Shown: positions 42,893-52,235, counted from the first letter of the stretch. The stretch is DNA of 64,000 bases from an uncultured Eubacterium sp. (GCA_900539325.1 UQCC01000006.1:74267-138266); one strand, 5' to 3'. The notes: generated by a model not told the origin, from the sequence alone. A program made the numbers and translations.

Positions 42893-44044
42893 ATGAAATT
42901 TGATGAGAACTTGAGAGCGTTTAGAAAGCAAAAGGAGTTTTCACAGGAATACCTTGCGGAGAAAATGAATGTATCCCGTCAGACTATTTCCAAATGGGAG
43001 AACGGCACGGCTATGCCCGATTTGAAAAAGTTAACCGATTTGGCAAGTCTTTTTGATGTCAGTATGGACGAACTGCTCGGAACATCTGCACCCGATTACA
43101 AAACCTCGGTGTCCGACAATGCCGAACTTGAAAATTTGAAGCAGGCGTTTGACGAATACAAGGCTAAAAATAAAAAGACAACAATCATATTCGGTGCGGT
43201 ATCAACAGTGCTTGTTGTTGCATTGATTTTTACAACGGTCAATTTGTCAAATTCAATCGCAAATCTGCAAAGCAGGGTGAACAGCTTGCCGTCGGGGCAG
43301 GTGATTTATCAAAATGACGGTGATGACGACAGCAGTATTCTTTGTGATGTTGATTGCTTCGTTTCAAAGGTGGACAAGGACAATCCCGACAAGGTTGAAA
43401 TGACCTTTACTTATGCACCTAAAACTTATGTTAAAGGTACGAGTGTAAAGTTTGTTGTGACCGATGCGTTGAAATCTACCGACCCGCAAACAACATTTGA
43501 AGCGGAGTTGAGCGGTAATTCGTTTTGTGCTGTGATTCCGATTAAAATGTCGGGTTCAAACACGGTGAATGTTTCGGTTGATGACGGCACAAATGTCACC
43601 TCCGAACAGATGGATATTGATTGGGTTGGCGAGTATTATGCCTTTATAAATCAAATCCAAAATTATGACATTGATTCGACAGGCACAAACGAAAGAATAA
43701 TTTTTAGTGAGAACACTGTTCAGTGGGAAGAAAATTCCGAATGTCCGAAAATTACAAAGGCTTTTCTTGAAGCCGAGGACATAAACGGAAAAATCGTTTA
43801 TTCCAAAAAATGCAAAATTAAGTTATCCGATTCTGTTTATTCGGTTGATGCCGAAAGTTTTGACAGCGCTGTGAAGATTTCCGCTGTTTATATAAAGCTT
43901 ATTGATGAATACGGCACAGAATGCAGAATGAAATGCGCTTATGTTTATAATGACACCGACGGTTTTGATTCAACTGCCGAATCGGTTGAAGTGACTCCCG
44001 AAGTGACAATAAGATTCCCTAACGGAATGAAGTTGACAAGTTAA
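42893..44044 (+). CDS. Membrane-anchored HTH (Cro/C1-type) protein
   Basis: 383 residues. N-terminal HTH (LRAFRKQKEFSQEYLAEKMNVSRQTISKWENG), then a linker, one membrane span near 97-118 (FGAVSTVLVVALIFTTVNLS), and a ~260-residue extracytoplasmic domain of beta-rich character. The design, DNA-binding inside and sensing domain outside, is that of one-component membrane regulators. ATG 42893 follows AAAGGAGG; longer upstream codons are not translated. No neighbour gives a target. The outer domain family is not recognised. Confidence 0.85.
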   Translation: MKFDENLRAFRKQKEFSQEYLAEKMNVSRQTISKWENGTAMPDLKKLTDLASLFDVSMDELLGTSAPDYKTSVSDNAELENLKQAFDEYKAKNKKTTIIFGAVSTVLVVALIFTTVNLSNSIANLQSRVNSLPSGQVIYQNDGDDDSSILCDVDCFVSKVDKDNPDKVEMTFTYAPKTYVKGTSVKFVVTDALKSTDPQTTFEAELSGNSFCAVIPIKMSGSNTVNVSVDDGTNVTSEQMDIDWVGEYYAFINQIQNYDIDSTGTNERIIFSENTVQWEENSECPKITKAFLEAEDINGKIVYSKKCKIKLSDSVYSVDAESFDSAVKISAVYIKLIDEYGTECRMKCAYVYNDTDGFDSTAESVEVTPEVTIRFPNGMKLTS

Positions 44045-44054
44045 TCGAAAATAA

Positions 44055-44093
44055 AAAAGGCTATTTTGGTGTGAATACCAAAGTAGCCATTTT
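44055..44093. terminator. Bidirectional terminator
   Basis: Stem GGCTATTTTGGT / ACCAAAGTAGCC flanked by A-rich and T-rich arms, between the HTH protein and the convergent glyS. Confidence 0.87.
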
Positions 44094-44103
44094 GTTATAT
44101 TTG

Positions 44104-45486
44104 TCAGAATGCGATTTTTTCTTCAATGAATGCTTCGAGTTCTGAAATAGGAAGTCTAACCTGCTCCATTGTATCTCTGTCACGAACTGTTACGCAACCG
44201 TCCTCAACAGAGTCAAAGTCGTATGTGATGCAGAACGGAGTACCGATTTCGTCCTGTCTGCGGTATCTCTTTCCGATTGAGCCTGCGTCATCATAGTCAA
44301 CCATAAACTTCTTTGAAAGGTTTTGGAACACTTCTTCAGCCTGCTCGTTGAGCTTCTTTGAAAGAGGAAGAACTGCGCACTTGTACGGTGCAAGAGCCGG
44401 ATGGAAGTGCATAACGATTCTCTTGTCGTTCTTTTCCTCGTCAAGCATTTCTTCGTCATATGCTTCGCAAAGAACTGCAAGGAAGAGTCTTTCAACACCG
44501 AGTGACGGCTCGATAACATATGGAATGTATCTCTCGTTTGTTGTGCCGTCAAAGTATTCAAGATTCTTGCCCGAAGTCTTGATGTGCTGTGTGAGGTCGT
44601 AGTCTGTTCTGTCTGCTACGCCCCAAAGCTCGCCCCAACCGAACGGGAAGTTGTATTCAAAGTCGGTTGTTGCCTTTGAGTAGAAGCAAAGTTCTTCAGG
44701 GTCGTGGTCACGAAGTCTGAGGTTTTCAGGCTTGATGTTGAGTGAGTAGAGCCAATCTCTGCAGAAACCTCTCCAGTATTCAAACCACTCAAGGTCTGTA
44801 CCCGGTTTGCAGAAGAATTCAAGTTCCATTTGCTCAAATTCACGAACACGGAAGATGAACTTGCCCGGAGTAATTTCGTTTCTGAATGACTTACCGATTT
44901 GAGCAACACCGAAAGGAACTTTTCTTCTTGTTGTTCTTTGGATGTTTGCAAAGTTAACAAAGATACCTTGTGCGGTTTCGGGACGGAGATAGATTTCGTC
45001 CTTGCTGTCCTCTGTTACACCTTGGAAAGTCTTGAACATAAGGTTGAACTGACGAATGTCGGTGAAGTTGTGAGCACCGCAGTTTGGGCAAGGAATGTTC
45101 TTTTCCTTGATGTAGTTGCTGAGTTCTTCGTTTGACCAGCCTGCAACATTTGTGCCGTCAAAGTCCTCAATAATTTGGTCTGCTCTGTGACGGGTTTTAC
45201 ATTCACAGCAGTCCATAAGTGGGTCGGAGAAACCGCCCAAGTGTCCTGAAGCAACCCATGTTTGTGGGTTCATCAAAATTGCGGAATCAAGACCTACATT
45301 GTATTTGTTCTCTTGGATAAACTTCTTTCTCCAAGCGTCCTTGATGTTTGTTTTGAGTTCAACACCCAACGGACCGTAGTCCCAAGTGTTTGCAAGTCCG
45401 CCGTAGATTTCACTGCCCGGATATACAAAGCCTCTGCCTTTGCAAAGAGCAACGATTTGGTCAAGTGTTTTTTCAGAATTTAACAT
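44104..45486 (-). CDS. glyQS: Glycyl-tRNA synthetase, class II (single-chain type)
   Basis: 460 residues of the homodimeric (eukaryote/archaeal-like) GlyRS typical of many Firmicutes and Actinobacteria. Visible: VALCKGRGFVYPGSEIYGG, motif 2 region LMFKTFQG-STEDSKDE-LRPETAQGIFVNF, KSFRNEITPGKFIFRVREFEQMELEFF, and a C-terminal anticodon-binding domain. The ATG at 45486 has GGAGG eight bases upstream; an upstream ATG lies within that site. Confidence 0.95.
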   Translation of the reverse strand: MLNSEKTLDQIVALCKGRGFVYPGSEIYGGLANTWDYGPLGVELKTNIKDAWRKKFIQENKYNVGLDSAILMNPQTWVASGHLGGFSDPLMDCCECKTRHRADQIIEDFDGTNVAGWSNEELSNYIKEKNIPCPNCGAHNFTDIRQFNLMFKTFQGVTEDSKDEIYLRPETAQGIFVNFANIQRTTRRKVPFGVAQIGKSFRNEITPGKFIFRVREFEQMELEFFCKPGTDLEWFEYWRGFCRDWLYSLNIKPENLRLRDHDPEELCFYSKATTDFEYNFPFGWGELWGVADRTDYDLTQHIKTSGKNLEYFDGTTNERYIPYVIEPSLGVERLFLAVLCEAYDEEMLDEEKNDKRIVMHFHPALAPYKCAVLPLSKKLNEQAEEVFQNLSKKFMVDYDDAGSIGKRYRRQDEIGTPFCITYDFDSVEDGCVTVRDRDTMEQVRLPISELEAFIEEKIAF

Positions 45487-45541
45487 TGAAATGTCCTCCA
45501 ATTTTTGATGTCTTATATTATACTATTTATATTGTTTTTAG

Positions 45542-47149
45542 TCAACTTATTTTGTAATGCTCGTCTTTGAGCACCGCCTCGGCACATTTGATTCCGTCAA
45601 CAGCGGCAGAAACAATGCCTCCTGCATATCCTGCGCCTTCTCCGCAAGGATAAACGCCCTGAATGTTGCATTCCAAAAATTCGTCACGCAAAATGCGGAC
45701 ACTGCTGGAACTTCTTGTTTCGGGTGCCGTGAGCACTGCATCATAAAGATTGAAGCCGTGGAGCTTGTTGTCCATTTGCACTATTGCGTCTTTCATTGTT
45801 GCCGAAACCTTTTGCGGCAAACATTCTTCAATGTTTGTGAGCGTAACTCCCGTAGGGCAAGTAGGCTGAACATCACCGAGCTGTGTGCTTTCTTTGCCTG
45901 CAAGGAAGTCGCCGACAAGCTGTGCCGGTGCTCTGTAATCTCCGCCGGCAAGTTCAAATGCCTTGTGCTCAATTTCTCTTTGATAATATATTCCTGCAAG
46001 CGGATGGTCGGATGGAAAATCCTTTGGCTCGATTCCAACCAAAAGTGCGGAGTTTGCGTTTTCTCCGTCACGGGCAAGAGAACTCATACCGTTCACGATA
46101 ACGCCCTCTTTTTCGCTTGCTGCGGCAACAACAGTACCGCCCGGGCACATACAAAATGTGTATGCACCACGCTCGTGAAGTCCGTGGCAGGCAAGTTTGT
46201 AATCGGCAGCACCCAATTTCGGATGTCCTGCAAATTTGCCGTATTGTGCCTTGTTGATGAGACTTTGCGGATGCTCGATTCTTGCACCCACTGAAAACGG
46301 CTTTTGTATAATCTCAACTCCGAGGTTGTACAGCATTTCAACCGTATCTCTCGCACTGTGACCGATTGCCATAATTACGCTGTCGGTCTCGATGTCAAAG
46401 CGTTCTCCGTGGCAGATATATGACACACCCTGAACCGCTCCGTTTGCCGTGTGGAGTTTGTCAAGTCTGCATTCAAGCTTAACTTCTCCGCCGAGTTGTT
46501 CAATCCTCTTGCGGATGTTTTTTACAACTATCGCAAGTCTGTCTGTGCCGATGTGCGGCTTTGAAGAATACAGAATTTCTTCGGGTGCACCTGCTTCGTA
46601 AAGTTCTTCAAGCACCTTGCGGATGAACGGACTTTTAATTCCCGTTGTGAGCTTGCCGTCCGAAAATGTACCGGCTCCGCCCTCGCCGAACTGAACATTG
46701 CTTTCTTCATCAAGTTTGCGTTTTGTCCAAAATTCGTTTACATCACGCTGTCTTGCATCGATGTCCTTGCCTCGCTCAAGTATAATCGGCTGTGCACCTG
46801 CCTGTGCAAGTATAAGCCCTGCCAACATTCCTGCCGGACCAAAGCCGACAACGATCGGGCGAAATTGTGAACTTCTGTTGTTTGCAGGCAAATCATATTT
46901 GTACGGCTTAACCGTCATAACCTTGTTTGATTTGCACTTTGCAACTATTTGCTCCTCGTCAAGCGATATTGTCACATCCACGCTGTATGTGAAATGCACA
47001 TCGTCCTTGCGTCTTGCGTCAACGCTCTTTTTGAATATCGTCAGATTTGTGATGTATTTTTCGTTTATTTTTAAAACTTTTGCCGCCTTTGATTTGAGGA
47101 GAGCCTCGTCATCGTCAAGCGACAGCTTAATTTCGTTAATTCTAATCAT
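45542..47149 (-). CDS. FAD-dependent dehydrogenase of the COG2509 family
   Basis: 535 residues. Residues 1-90 form an N-terminal ferredoxin-like domain (INEIKLSLDDDEALLKSKAAK), then the FAD Rossmann motif VVGFGPAGMLAGLILAQAG, ERGKDIDARQ, FGEGGAGTFSDGKLTTG and the C-terminal GEGAGYAGGIVSAAVDG. Cellular role not established in general; one of two adjacent flavoproteins. Overlaps the upstream gene by 4 bases. Confidence 0.88.
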   Translation of the reverse strand: MIRINEIKLSLDDDEALLKSKAAKVLKINEKYITNLTIFKKSVDARRKDDVHFTYSVDVTISLDEEQIVAKCKSNKVMTVKPYKYDLPANNRSSQFRPIVVGFGPAGMLAGLILAQAGAQPIILERGKDIDARQRDVNEFWTKRKLDEESNVQFGEGGAGTFSDGKLTTGIKSPFIRKVLEELYEAGAPEEILYSSKPHIGTDRLAIVVKNIRKRIEQLGGEVKLECRLDKLHTANGAVQGVSYICHGERFDIETDSVIMAIGHSARDTVEMLYNLGVEIIQKPFSVGARIEHPQSLINKAQYGKFAGHPKLGAADYKLACHGLHERGAYTFCMCPGGTVVAAASEKEGVIVNGMSSLARDGENANSALLVGIEPKDFPSDHPLAGIYYQREIEHKAFELAGGDYRAPAQLVGDFLAGKESTQLGDVQPTCPTGVTLTNIEECLPQKVSATMKDAIVQMDNKLHGFNLYDAVLTAPETRSSSSVRILRDEFLECNIQGVYPCGEGAGYAGGIVSAAVDGIKCAEAVLKDEHYKIS

Positions 47150-48270
47150 ATTTCTTTTCGTTTCAGTTTGGTTGTTATGTCGGTTGCGGCGTTGATACCG
47201 CTGTATATTGCATATGTGAGGTTAAAGCCGCCGCATTCAAATTGATTATCGGTGAGTTCACCCACTATGTAAAGAAATGGTATAATCTTTGATTCGTTGC
47301 AGTCGGTTAATTCGCTGTTAGGTACGCCGCCCTTTGTGATTTGAGCAAAGTCATATCCCTTTGTTCCGGTAATTATTATGCGTTGATTTTTTACGCATCT
47401 TGCCATTCTGTCCGCTTCGCCGTTTGCTTGCTTTTCAAGTATCGAGCACAGCTTTTGCGGAAGTATTCCGGCAAACGAGCCGAAATTTTCAAGATGTTGC
47501 TTCAAGTCTTCTTCGCTCATTTCGGGAACAAAGTCGATGATTGCAACGGTTTTATCCTGCCCCGATTGAAGTCTTTTGTCATTGATGAAAGTTGAAAGAT
47601 TCATCACAACGATGCCCGAAAGACCGTAGTCCGTAAACAAAAGTTCACCGTATTCCTCGCCGATAATCTCGCCGTTTGTTTCTATTTTTACAAGGCATTT
47701 TGTCCTTGTGCCTTTGAGCGAACGGCAATTTTTGTTTGATGATTTGAGCTGAACAAGGGCAGGGGAAAGTTCGGTAATTGTGTGACCGAGCGATTTTGCA
47801 ATTTCATATCCGCTGCCGTCCGAGCCGAGTGCCTTTTGAGCTTTGCCGCCGGTGGCAAGGATAAGCGTTGCACTTTCAAACACGCCTTTGCTTGTGTAAA
47901 CAAAAAAGTTGTCGCCAAAGTGCTCAACCCGTTTTATTTCACAGTCGGTTACGATATTTATGCCAAGGCGTTCACATTGTCTTTTGAGCACATCGACAAC
48001 CGTTGCCGCCTGCAATGAATAAGGATACATTCTGCCGCATTCATCTTCACGCAATACAAGACCGAGCGATGAAAGAAAGTCAAACACTTCGCCGCAGTGC
48101 TCGGCGTTTTTGTTTGCAATGTTGCATCTGCCGTTGCCCGTTGCGTGAATTTTTTTGAGTATATCGTCAAGATGTTCCAATACGGTTACATCAAAATTAG
48201 GATTGTTTTGTTTTATTTTGATTGCCGCCGCAATGCCCGAAGCACCGCCGCCGATTATAACCGCCTTCAT
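47146..48270 (-). CDS. HI0933/YhiN-family FAD oxidoreductase
   Basis: 374 residues. FAD motif AVIIGGGASGIAAAIKIKQ at the start, GNGRCNIANKNAEH, LILATGGKAQKALGSDGSG, and the C-terminal GGVPNSELTDC, FEYVGEL-like block (LYIVGELTDNQFECGGFNLTYAIYSG). Family of flavoproteins of unclear function in many bacteria. The ATG at 48270 has GAGGGAA upstream. First gene of the two-gene minus-strand operon. Confidence 0.87.
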   Translation of the reverse strand: MKAVIIGGGASGIAAAIKIKQNNPNFDVTVLEHLDDILKKIHATGNGRCNIANKNAEHCGEVFDFLSSLGLVLREDECGRMYPYSLQAATVVDVLKRQCERLGINIVTDCEIKRVEHFGDNFFVYTSKGVFESATLILATGGKAQKALGSDGSGYEIAKSLGHTITELSPALVQLKSSNKNCRSLKGTRTKCLVKIETNGEIIGEEYGELLFTDYGLSGIVVMNLSTFINDKRLQSGQDKTVAIIDFVPEMSEEDLKQHLENFGSFAGILPQKLCSILEKQANGEADRMARCVKNQRIIITGTKGYDFAQITKGGVPNSELTDCNESKIIPFLYIVGELTDNQFECGGFNLTYAIYSGINAATDITTKLKRKEI

Positions 48271-48408
48271 AGCTATTCCCTCATATATAACTGTAATTAA
48301 TGTATATATATTATAATACATTATAAATTTTTTTCAACTAATATTTTCGCTCTGCCGCTTCCTTTTGCACGGAATATATGATTTGTCACGATTATCGGCA
48401 GAAAAGGG

Positions 48409-48437
48409 TTGACTTTTGTTGACATCTGTGGTATAGT
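48409..48437 (+). promoter_or_regulatory. Promoter of rpmG-secE-nusG cluster
   Basis: TTGACT at 48409 and TATAGT at 48432 with a 17-base spacer; a second TTGACA overlaps inside the spacer. Confidence 0.8.
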
Positions 48438-48555
48438 CTTTGTACCTCGTAGAAAAGGGCTTTTATTTTTGTGCCCTGATTTTACAAATCCGTAAGCGTT
48501 GCGGATTTGACGGCACGAGGGAGATTGTTATCGAAATTTAATAGGAGGTGCCGAA

Positions 48556-48705
48556 ATGAGAGTTAAGATTACATTAGCTTGCACTGAATGCAAACAACGC
48601 AATTACAACACAATGAAAAACAAGAAAAACACACCTGACAGACTTGAAATGAACAAGTATTGTCGTTTCTGTAAGAAGCATACACTTCACAGAGAAACAA
48701 AGTAA
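48556..48705 (+). CDS. rpmG: 50S ribosomal protein L33
   Basis: 49 residues: MRVKITLACTECKQRNYNTM and YCRFCKKHTLHRETK. Both CxxC pairs (zinc-binding type) are present. It begins the classical rpmG-secE-nusG cluster; an ATAGGAGGTG site precedes it. Confidence 0.97.
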   Translation: MRVKITLACTECKQRNYNTMKNKKNTPDRLEMNKYCRFCKKHTLHRETK

Positions 48706-48718
48706 CGGAGGAATAACG

Positions 48719-49075
48719 ATGGCTGAAGATAAAAAGGCTAAGAAGACAGACGCTAAAAAGTCAAAGAACGACAAGCAGAAGTCTAAGAAAAATCCGTTCA
48801 AGTCAATCGCAAGTTTCTTTAAGAGTGTAAACAGTGAAGGTAAAAAGGTTTCATGGCCTAAGGCACAGGAAGTGTTAAAGAACACCCTTGTTGTTATCGT
48901 AGTAATCGCTATCGTAAGTGCGGTAATTTATGTTATCGACCTTGGTCTTACAAGCGGTATGAAAGGCATTAAGCAGTTGGCACAGACAACTACAAGCCAA
49001 ACAGAGAAAACAACAGCCAAAACAACAGCCGAGGCTCTTACCGAAGCTACAACAGAAGCCACCACTGCCGAATAA
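48719..49075 (+). CDS. secE: Preprotein translocase subunit SecE
   Basis: 118 residues. A Lys-rich N-terminus, the amphipathic helix FKSVNSEGKKVSWPKAQEVL and one membrane helix near residues 62-84 (LVVIVVIAIVSAVIYVIDLG), as in SecE of SecYEG. It has an unusual Thr/Ala/Glu-rich tail (~29 residues, TTTSQTEKTTAKTTAEAL...) after the helix. It lies 13 bases after rpmG with CGGAGGA as site. Confidence 0.94.
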   Translation: MAEDKKAKKTDAKKSKNDKQKSKKNPFKSIASFFKSVNSEGKKVSWPKAQEVLKNTLVVIVVIAIVSAVIYVIDLGLTSGMKGIKQLAQTTTSQTEKTTAKTTAEALTEATTEATTAE

Positions 49076-49090
49076 TTAAGGAGGCACACG

Positions 49091-49615
49091 ATGGAAGAAG
49101 CAAAATGGTATGTTGCTCACACATTTTCAGGTTATGAAAACAAGGTGGCAACCGACCTTAAAAATAAGGTCGAAAACCTTAATCTTACTGATATGATTCA
49201 GGACATTGTCATTCCTACCGAAACCGTTGTTGAAGTAAAGGACGACGGCACAAAGAAGGAAATCGAAAGAAAGATTTTTCCTTCATACATTATGGTAAAG
49301 ATGATAATGACAGACGACACTTGGTACATTGTCCGCAACACAAGAGGCTGTGCAGGTTTTGTAGGACCTGAAGGTAAGCCTGTTGCTCTTACCGAAGAAG
49401 AGGTTAGAAACCTCGGCGTAGAAAAGGTAAGCGTAGAGGTTCAGTACGAAGTTGGCGATATGGTAACCGTTATTGACGGTCCTCTTGAGGGCTTCACCGG
49501 TACTGTTGAATCGATAGACACAGCCAATAACAGCGTACAAGCAATTGTATCTATGTTCGGTCGTGAAACTTCAGTTGATTTTGAACTTGACCAACTCGAA
49601 AAGGTCAAAGATTGA
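49091..49615 (+). CDS. nusG: Transcription termination/antitermination protein NusG
   Basis: 174 residues. NGN domain WYVAHTFSGYENKVATDL, VPTEEVVEVKDGK-like region, PSYIMVKMIMTDDTWYIVRNT and the KOW motif VGDMVTVIDGPLEGFTGTVES. Binds RNA polymerase beta-prime. AAGGAGGCAC precedes the ATG. Confidence 0.97.
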   Translation: MEEAKWYVAHTFSGYENKVATDLKNKVENLNLTDMIQDIVIPTETVVEVKDDGTKKEIERKIFPSYIMVKMIMTDDTWYIVRNTRGCAGFVGPEGKPVALTEEEVRNLGVEKVSVEVQYEVGDMVTVIDGPLEGFTGTVESIDTANNSVQAIVSMFGRETSVDFELDQLEKVKD

Positions 49616-49619
49616 TTTT

Positions 49620-49733
49620 AGTAATCGGCAGCTTTGTGCTGCATTTACCGTAGGGCGTTATTTATAGCGTCTTATGAGTGGGAGGAGATATAGCTTCTCC
49701 GCCAATAACCACATTTTTTAGGAGGAAAATAAT
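49620..49733 (+). promoter_or_regulatory. Leader between nusG and rplK
   Basis: Contains hairpins GGCAGC / GCTGC (about 49626-49641) and GGAGGAG / CTTCTCC (about 49681-49700), in the region that in Firmicutes holds a leader for the L11-L1 genes. Family identity is not certain. Confidence 0.45.
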
Positions 49734-49734
49734 T

Positions 49735-50160
49735 ATGGCTCAAAAGGTAGTAGGTTTAATTAAACTTCAAATTCCTGCCGGTAAAGCAACTCCGGCACCA
49801 CCTGTAGGTCCGGCTCTCGGTCAGCACGGTGTAAACATTGTTGCTTTTACAAAAGACTTTAACGAAAGAACAAAGAATGACGCAGGTCTTATCATTCCTG
49901 TAGTAATTACTGTATATGAAGACCGTACATTCACATTCATCACAAAGACTCCGCCTGCAGCAGTTCTTATTAAGAAGGCATGCGGTATTGACAAGGCATC
50001 AGGCGTACCTAACAAGACAAAGGTTGCAACAATCTCTAAGGCTGATGTTCAAAAGATTGCAGAACAGAAGATGCCTGACCTTAACGCAGCATCACTTGAA
50101 GCTGCTATGTCAATGATCGCAGGTACAGCTCGCAGCATGGGTATTGTAGTAGAAGACTGA
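49735..50160 (+). CDS. rplK: 50S ribosomal protein L11
   Basis: 141 residues. KVVGLIKLQIPAGKATPAPPVG and ALGQHGVNI are invariant; binds the GTPase-associated region of 23S rRNA. AGGAGG site; ATG 49735 is clear, since the longer upstream frame is leader sequence. Confidence 0.97.
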   Translation: MAQKVVGLIKLQIPAGKATPAPPVGPALGQHGVNIVAFTKDFNERTKNDAGLIIPVVITVYEDRTFTFITKTPPAAVLIKKACGIDKASGVPNKTKVATISKADVQKIAEQKMPDLNAASLEAAMSMIAGTARSMGIVVED

Positions 50161-50209
50161 TTCCCAATGTGGGAGGAAAAATCCGATTAACCACTGGAGG
50201 TAATTTTTA

Positions 50210-50917
50210 ATGAAACACGGAAAGAAATATACAGACGGCGCAAAATTGATTGACCGCGCTAATTTATACACATCAAAAGAAGCTTTGGACCTCGTTGAAA
50301 AGACAGCTAAGGCTAAGTTTGATGAAACAGTAGAAGTACATGTTCGTTTGGGCGTTGACTCTCGTCATGCTGACCAGCAGGTTCGTGGCGCAGTTGTTTT
50401 GCCAAACGGTACAGGTAAGGATGTTAAGGTAGCAGTATTCGCTAAGGGCGACCTTGCAAAGGCAGCTCAGGATGCAGGTGCCGATATCGTAGGTGATATG
50501 GACTTGATGCAAAAGATTCAAGGCGGCTGGATGGAATTCGATGTATGTATCGCATCTCCTGATATGATGGGCGTCGTTGGTCGTTTGGGTAAGGTTCTCG
50601 GTCCTCGCGGCTTGATGCCTTCACCAAAAGCAGGTACAGTTACTATGGATGTAGCAAAGGCTGTACAGGAAGCTAAGGCAGGTAAGATTGAATATCGTCT
50701 TGACAAGTCAAACATCATCCACTGCCCAATCGGCAAGGTATCATTCGGTACAGACAAGCTCCTTGAAAACTTCAATGCTCTCCTTGACGCTATCATCAAG
50801 GCTAAGCCTGAAGCAGCAAAGGGTCAGTACATTAAGTCTTGCGCAGTAGCTTCAACAATGGGCCCTGGCGTAAGAATCAACCCATCAAAGGTTGGTACTG
50901 TTTCTGTAGCAGAATAA
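50210..50917 (+). CDS. rplA: 50S ribosomal protein L1
   Basis: 235 residues. DETVEVHVRLGVDSRHADQQ, GPRGLMPSPKAGTVT and AGKIEYRLDKSNIIHCPIGK are conserved L1 blocks; forms the mobile L1 stalk and regulates the L11 operon by mRNA binding. TGGAGG site. Confidence 0.98.
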   Translation: MKHGKKYTDGAKLIDRANLYTSKEALDLVEKTAKAKFDETVEVHVRLGVDSRHADQQVRGAVVLPNGTGKDVKVAVFAKGDLAKAAQDAGADIVGDMDLMQKIQGGWMEFDVCIASPDMMGVVGRLGKVLGPRGLMPSPKAGTVTMDVAKAVQEAKAGKIEYRLDKSNIIHCPIGKVSFGTDKLLENFNALLDAIIKAKPEAAKGQYIKSCAVASTMGPGVRINPSKVGTVSVAE

Positions 50918-50927
50918 TAAAAAGGTG

Positions 50928-50956
50928 TTGACAAGAGTGTTCTCTTGTGATACAAT
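50928..50956 (+). promoter_or_regulatory. Promoter of the rplJ-rplL operon
   Basis: TTGACA and TACAAT with a 17-base spacer. Confidence 0.87.
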
Positions 50957-50965
50957 ATACAAGCT

Positions 50966-51110
50966 GTTCAACCAAAGACAGTAGGTGTCCCTGTGACATA
51001 AGCTTTGTCGCCTACCGAGGAATGAGCATTATGTAGCACTTTGTGCAAAATTATGTAATGTTGTGCATCCTCGATTTGGGGATGCACTTTTATATTTGTT
51101 GGATAGCTCC
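50966..51110 (+). ncRNA. Ribosomal protein L10 leader
   Basis: Long structured region with AGTAGGTGTCCCTGTGAC and GTCGCCTACCGAGG pairing (AGTAGGTG.../...CGCCTACC), a GTGCATCC / GGATGCAC terminator-like hairpin near 51063-51091, just ahead of rplJ. This is the position and form of the L10(L12)4-binding leader that autoregulates the operon. Confidence 0.75.
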
Positions 51111-51155
51111 AAAAGTCCGTTTTATGCGGCAAAATAATTATGGAGGTAAACTAAA

Positions 51156-51731
51156 ATGCCAAGTACAGTAGTTCTTGAAAAGAAAAAGCAACAAGTTGCC
51201 GATCTTGCAGAACGCATCAAGGGTTCATGCGCAGGTGTAGTTGTTGACTACAAGGGTATTAATGTTGAAGACGACACAAAGCTCAGAAAAGAGCTTCGTG
51301 AAGCAGGCGTTACTTACACAGTAGTTAAGAATTCTATCCTTAAGCGCGCAGCTGAAGAAGTTGGACTTGAGATTGCGGATTCTGTTGTAGAAGGTACAAC
51401 AGCAGTTGCAACATCAGTTGACGATTATGTAGTAGCAGCTCGTATTCTCAACAAGTACGCAGAAGAAAATGAAAACTTCAACATCAAGACAGGTTATCTC
51501 GACGGCGCAATCATCGCTAACGAAGAAGTTGTAGCACTTGCTAAGCTTCCTTCAAGAGAAACTCTTCTTGCAACTATCGCAAGTGTAGTAGTAGAACCTA
51601 TCGCTTGTATCGCTCGTGCAGTTAATGCTCTTGAAGAAAAGGGCGGCGCATCAGCAGTTGAAGCAGCTCCTGAGGAGGCTCCTGCAGAGGAAGCACCGGC
51701 AGAAGCACCGGCTGAAACACCGGCAGAATAA
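51156..51731 (+). CDS. rplJ: 50S ribosomal protein L10
   Basis: 191 residues. LAERIKGSCAGVVVDYKGIN, LRKELREAGVTYTVVKNSIL and the C-terminal L12-binding helix are typical; a Glu/Ala/Pro-rich tail (AEEAPAEEAPAEAPAETPAE) extends the end. Base of the ribosomal stalk. TGGAGG site. Confidence 0.97.
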   Translation: MPSTVVLEKKKQQVADLAERIKGSCAGVVVDYKGINVEDDTKLRKELREAGVTYTVVKNSILKRAAEEVGLEIADSVVEGTTAVATSVDDYVVAARILNKYAEENENFNIKTGYLDGAIIANEEVVALAKLPSRETLLATIASVVVEPIACIARAVNALEEKGGASAVEAAPEEAPAEEAPAEAPAETPAE

Positions 51732-51770
51732 TTACTAAATTTAATTCTAATTATAACGGAGGAAAAAATC

Positions 51771-52148
51771 ATGGCATCAGAAAAGATTACAGCAATTGTA
51801 GATTCAATCGCAGAACTTACAGTTCTTGAACTTAAAGAACTCAAAGAAACAATCGAGGAAACATTCGGCGTAACTGCAGCAGCAGTAGCAGTAGCAGCAG
51901 CTCCTGCAGAAGGCGGCGCAGCAGCAGCTGAAGCTAAGTCAGAATTCGATGTTGTTCTTACAGAAGTAGGCGCAAACAAGATTCAGGTTATCAAGGCAGT
52001 TCGTGAAGCAACAGGTCTTGGCCTTAAGGAAGCTAAGGAAATCGTTGACGGTGCTCCTTCAACAGTTAAGGAAGCAATGCCAACAGCTGACGCTGAAGCT
52101 CTTAAGGAAGCTCTCACAGCAGCTGGCGCAACAGTTGAACTTAAGTAA
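51771..52148 (+). CDS. rplL: 50S ribosomal protein L7/L12
   Basis: 125 residues. N-terminal dimerisation helix region (VDSIAELTVLELKELKETIEE), Ala-rich hinge, C-terminal domain KSEFDVVLTEVGANKIQVIKAVREAT and GLKEAKEIVDGAP. Recruits translation factors. Second gene of the leader-regulated operon. Confidence 0.98.
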   Translation: MASEKITAIVDSIAELTVLELKELKETIEETFGVTAAAVAVAAAPAEGGAAAAEAKSEFDVVLTEVGANKIQVIKAVREATGLGLKEAKEIVDGAPSTVKEAMPTADAEALKEALTAAGATVELK

Positions 52149-52176
52149 TTTTAGTTTAAACTTAATCCATAATTTA

Positions 52177-52209
52177 GGAAGCTACCTCAAAAGGGTAGCT
52201 TCTTTTTTA
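52177..52209 (+). terminator. Terminator of rplJ-rplL
   Basis: Perfect GAAGCTACC / GGTAGCTTC stem, seven-base loop, T6. Confidence 0.92.
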
Positions 52210-52235
52210 TATTTAATAAGGCTATATATAAGTTA

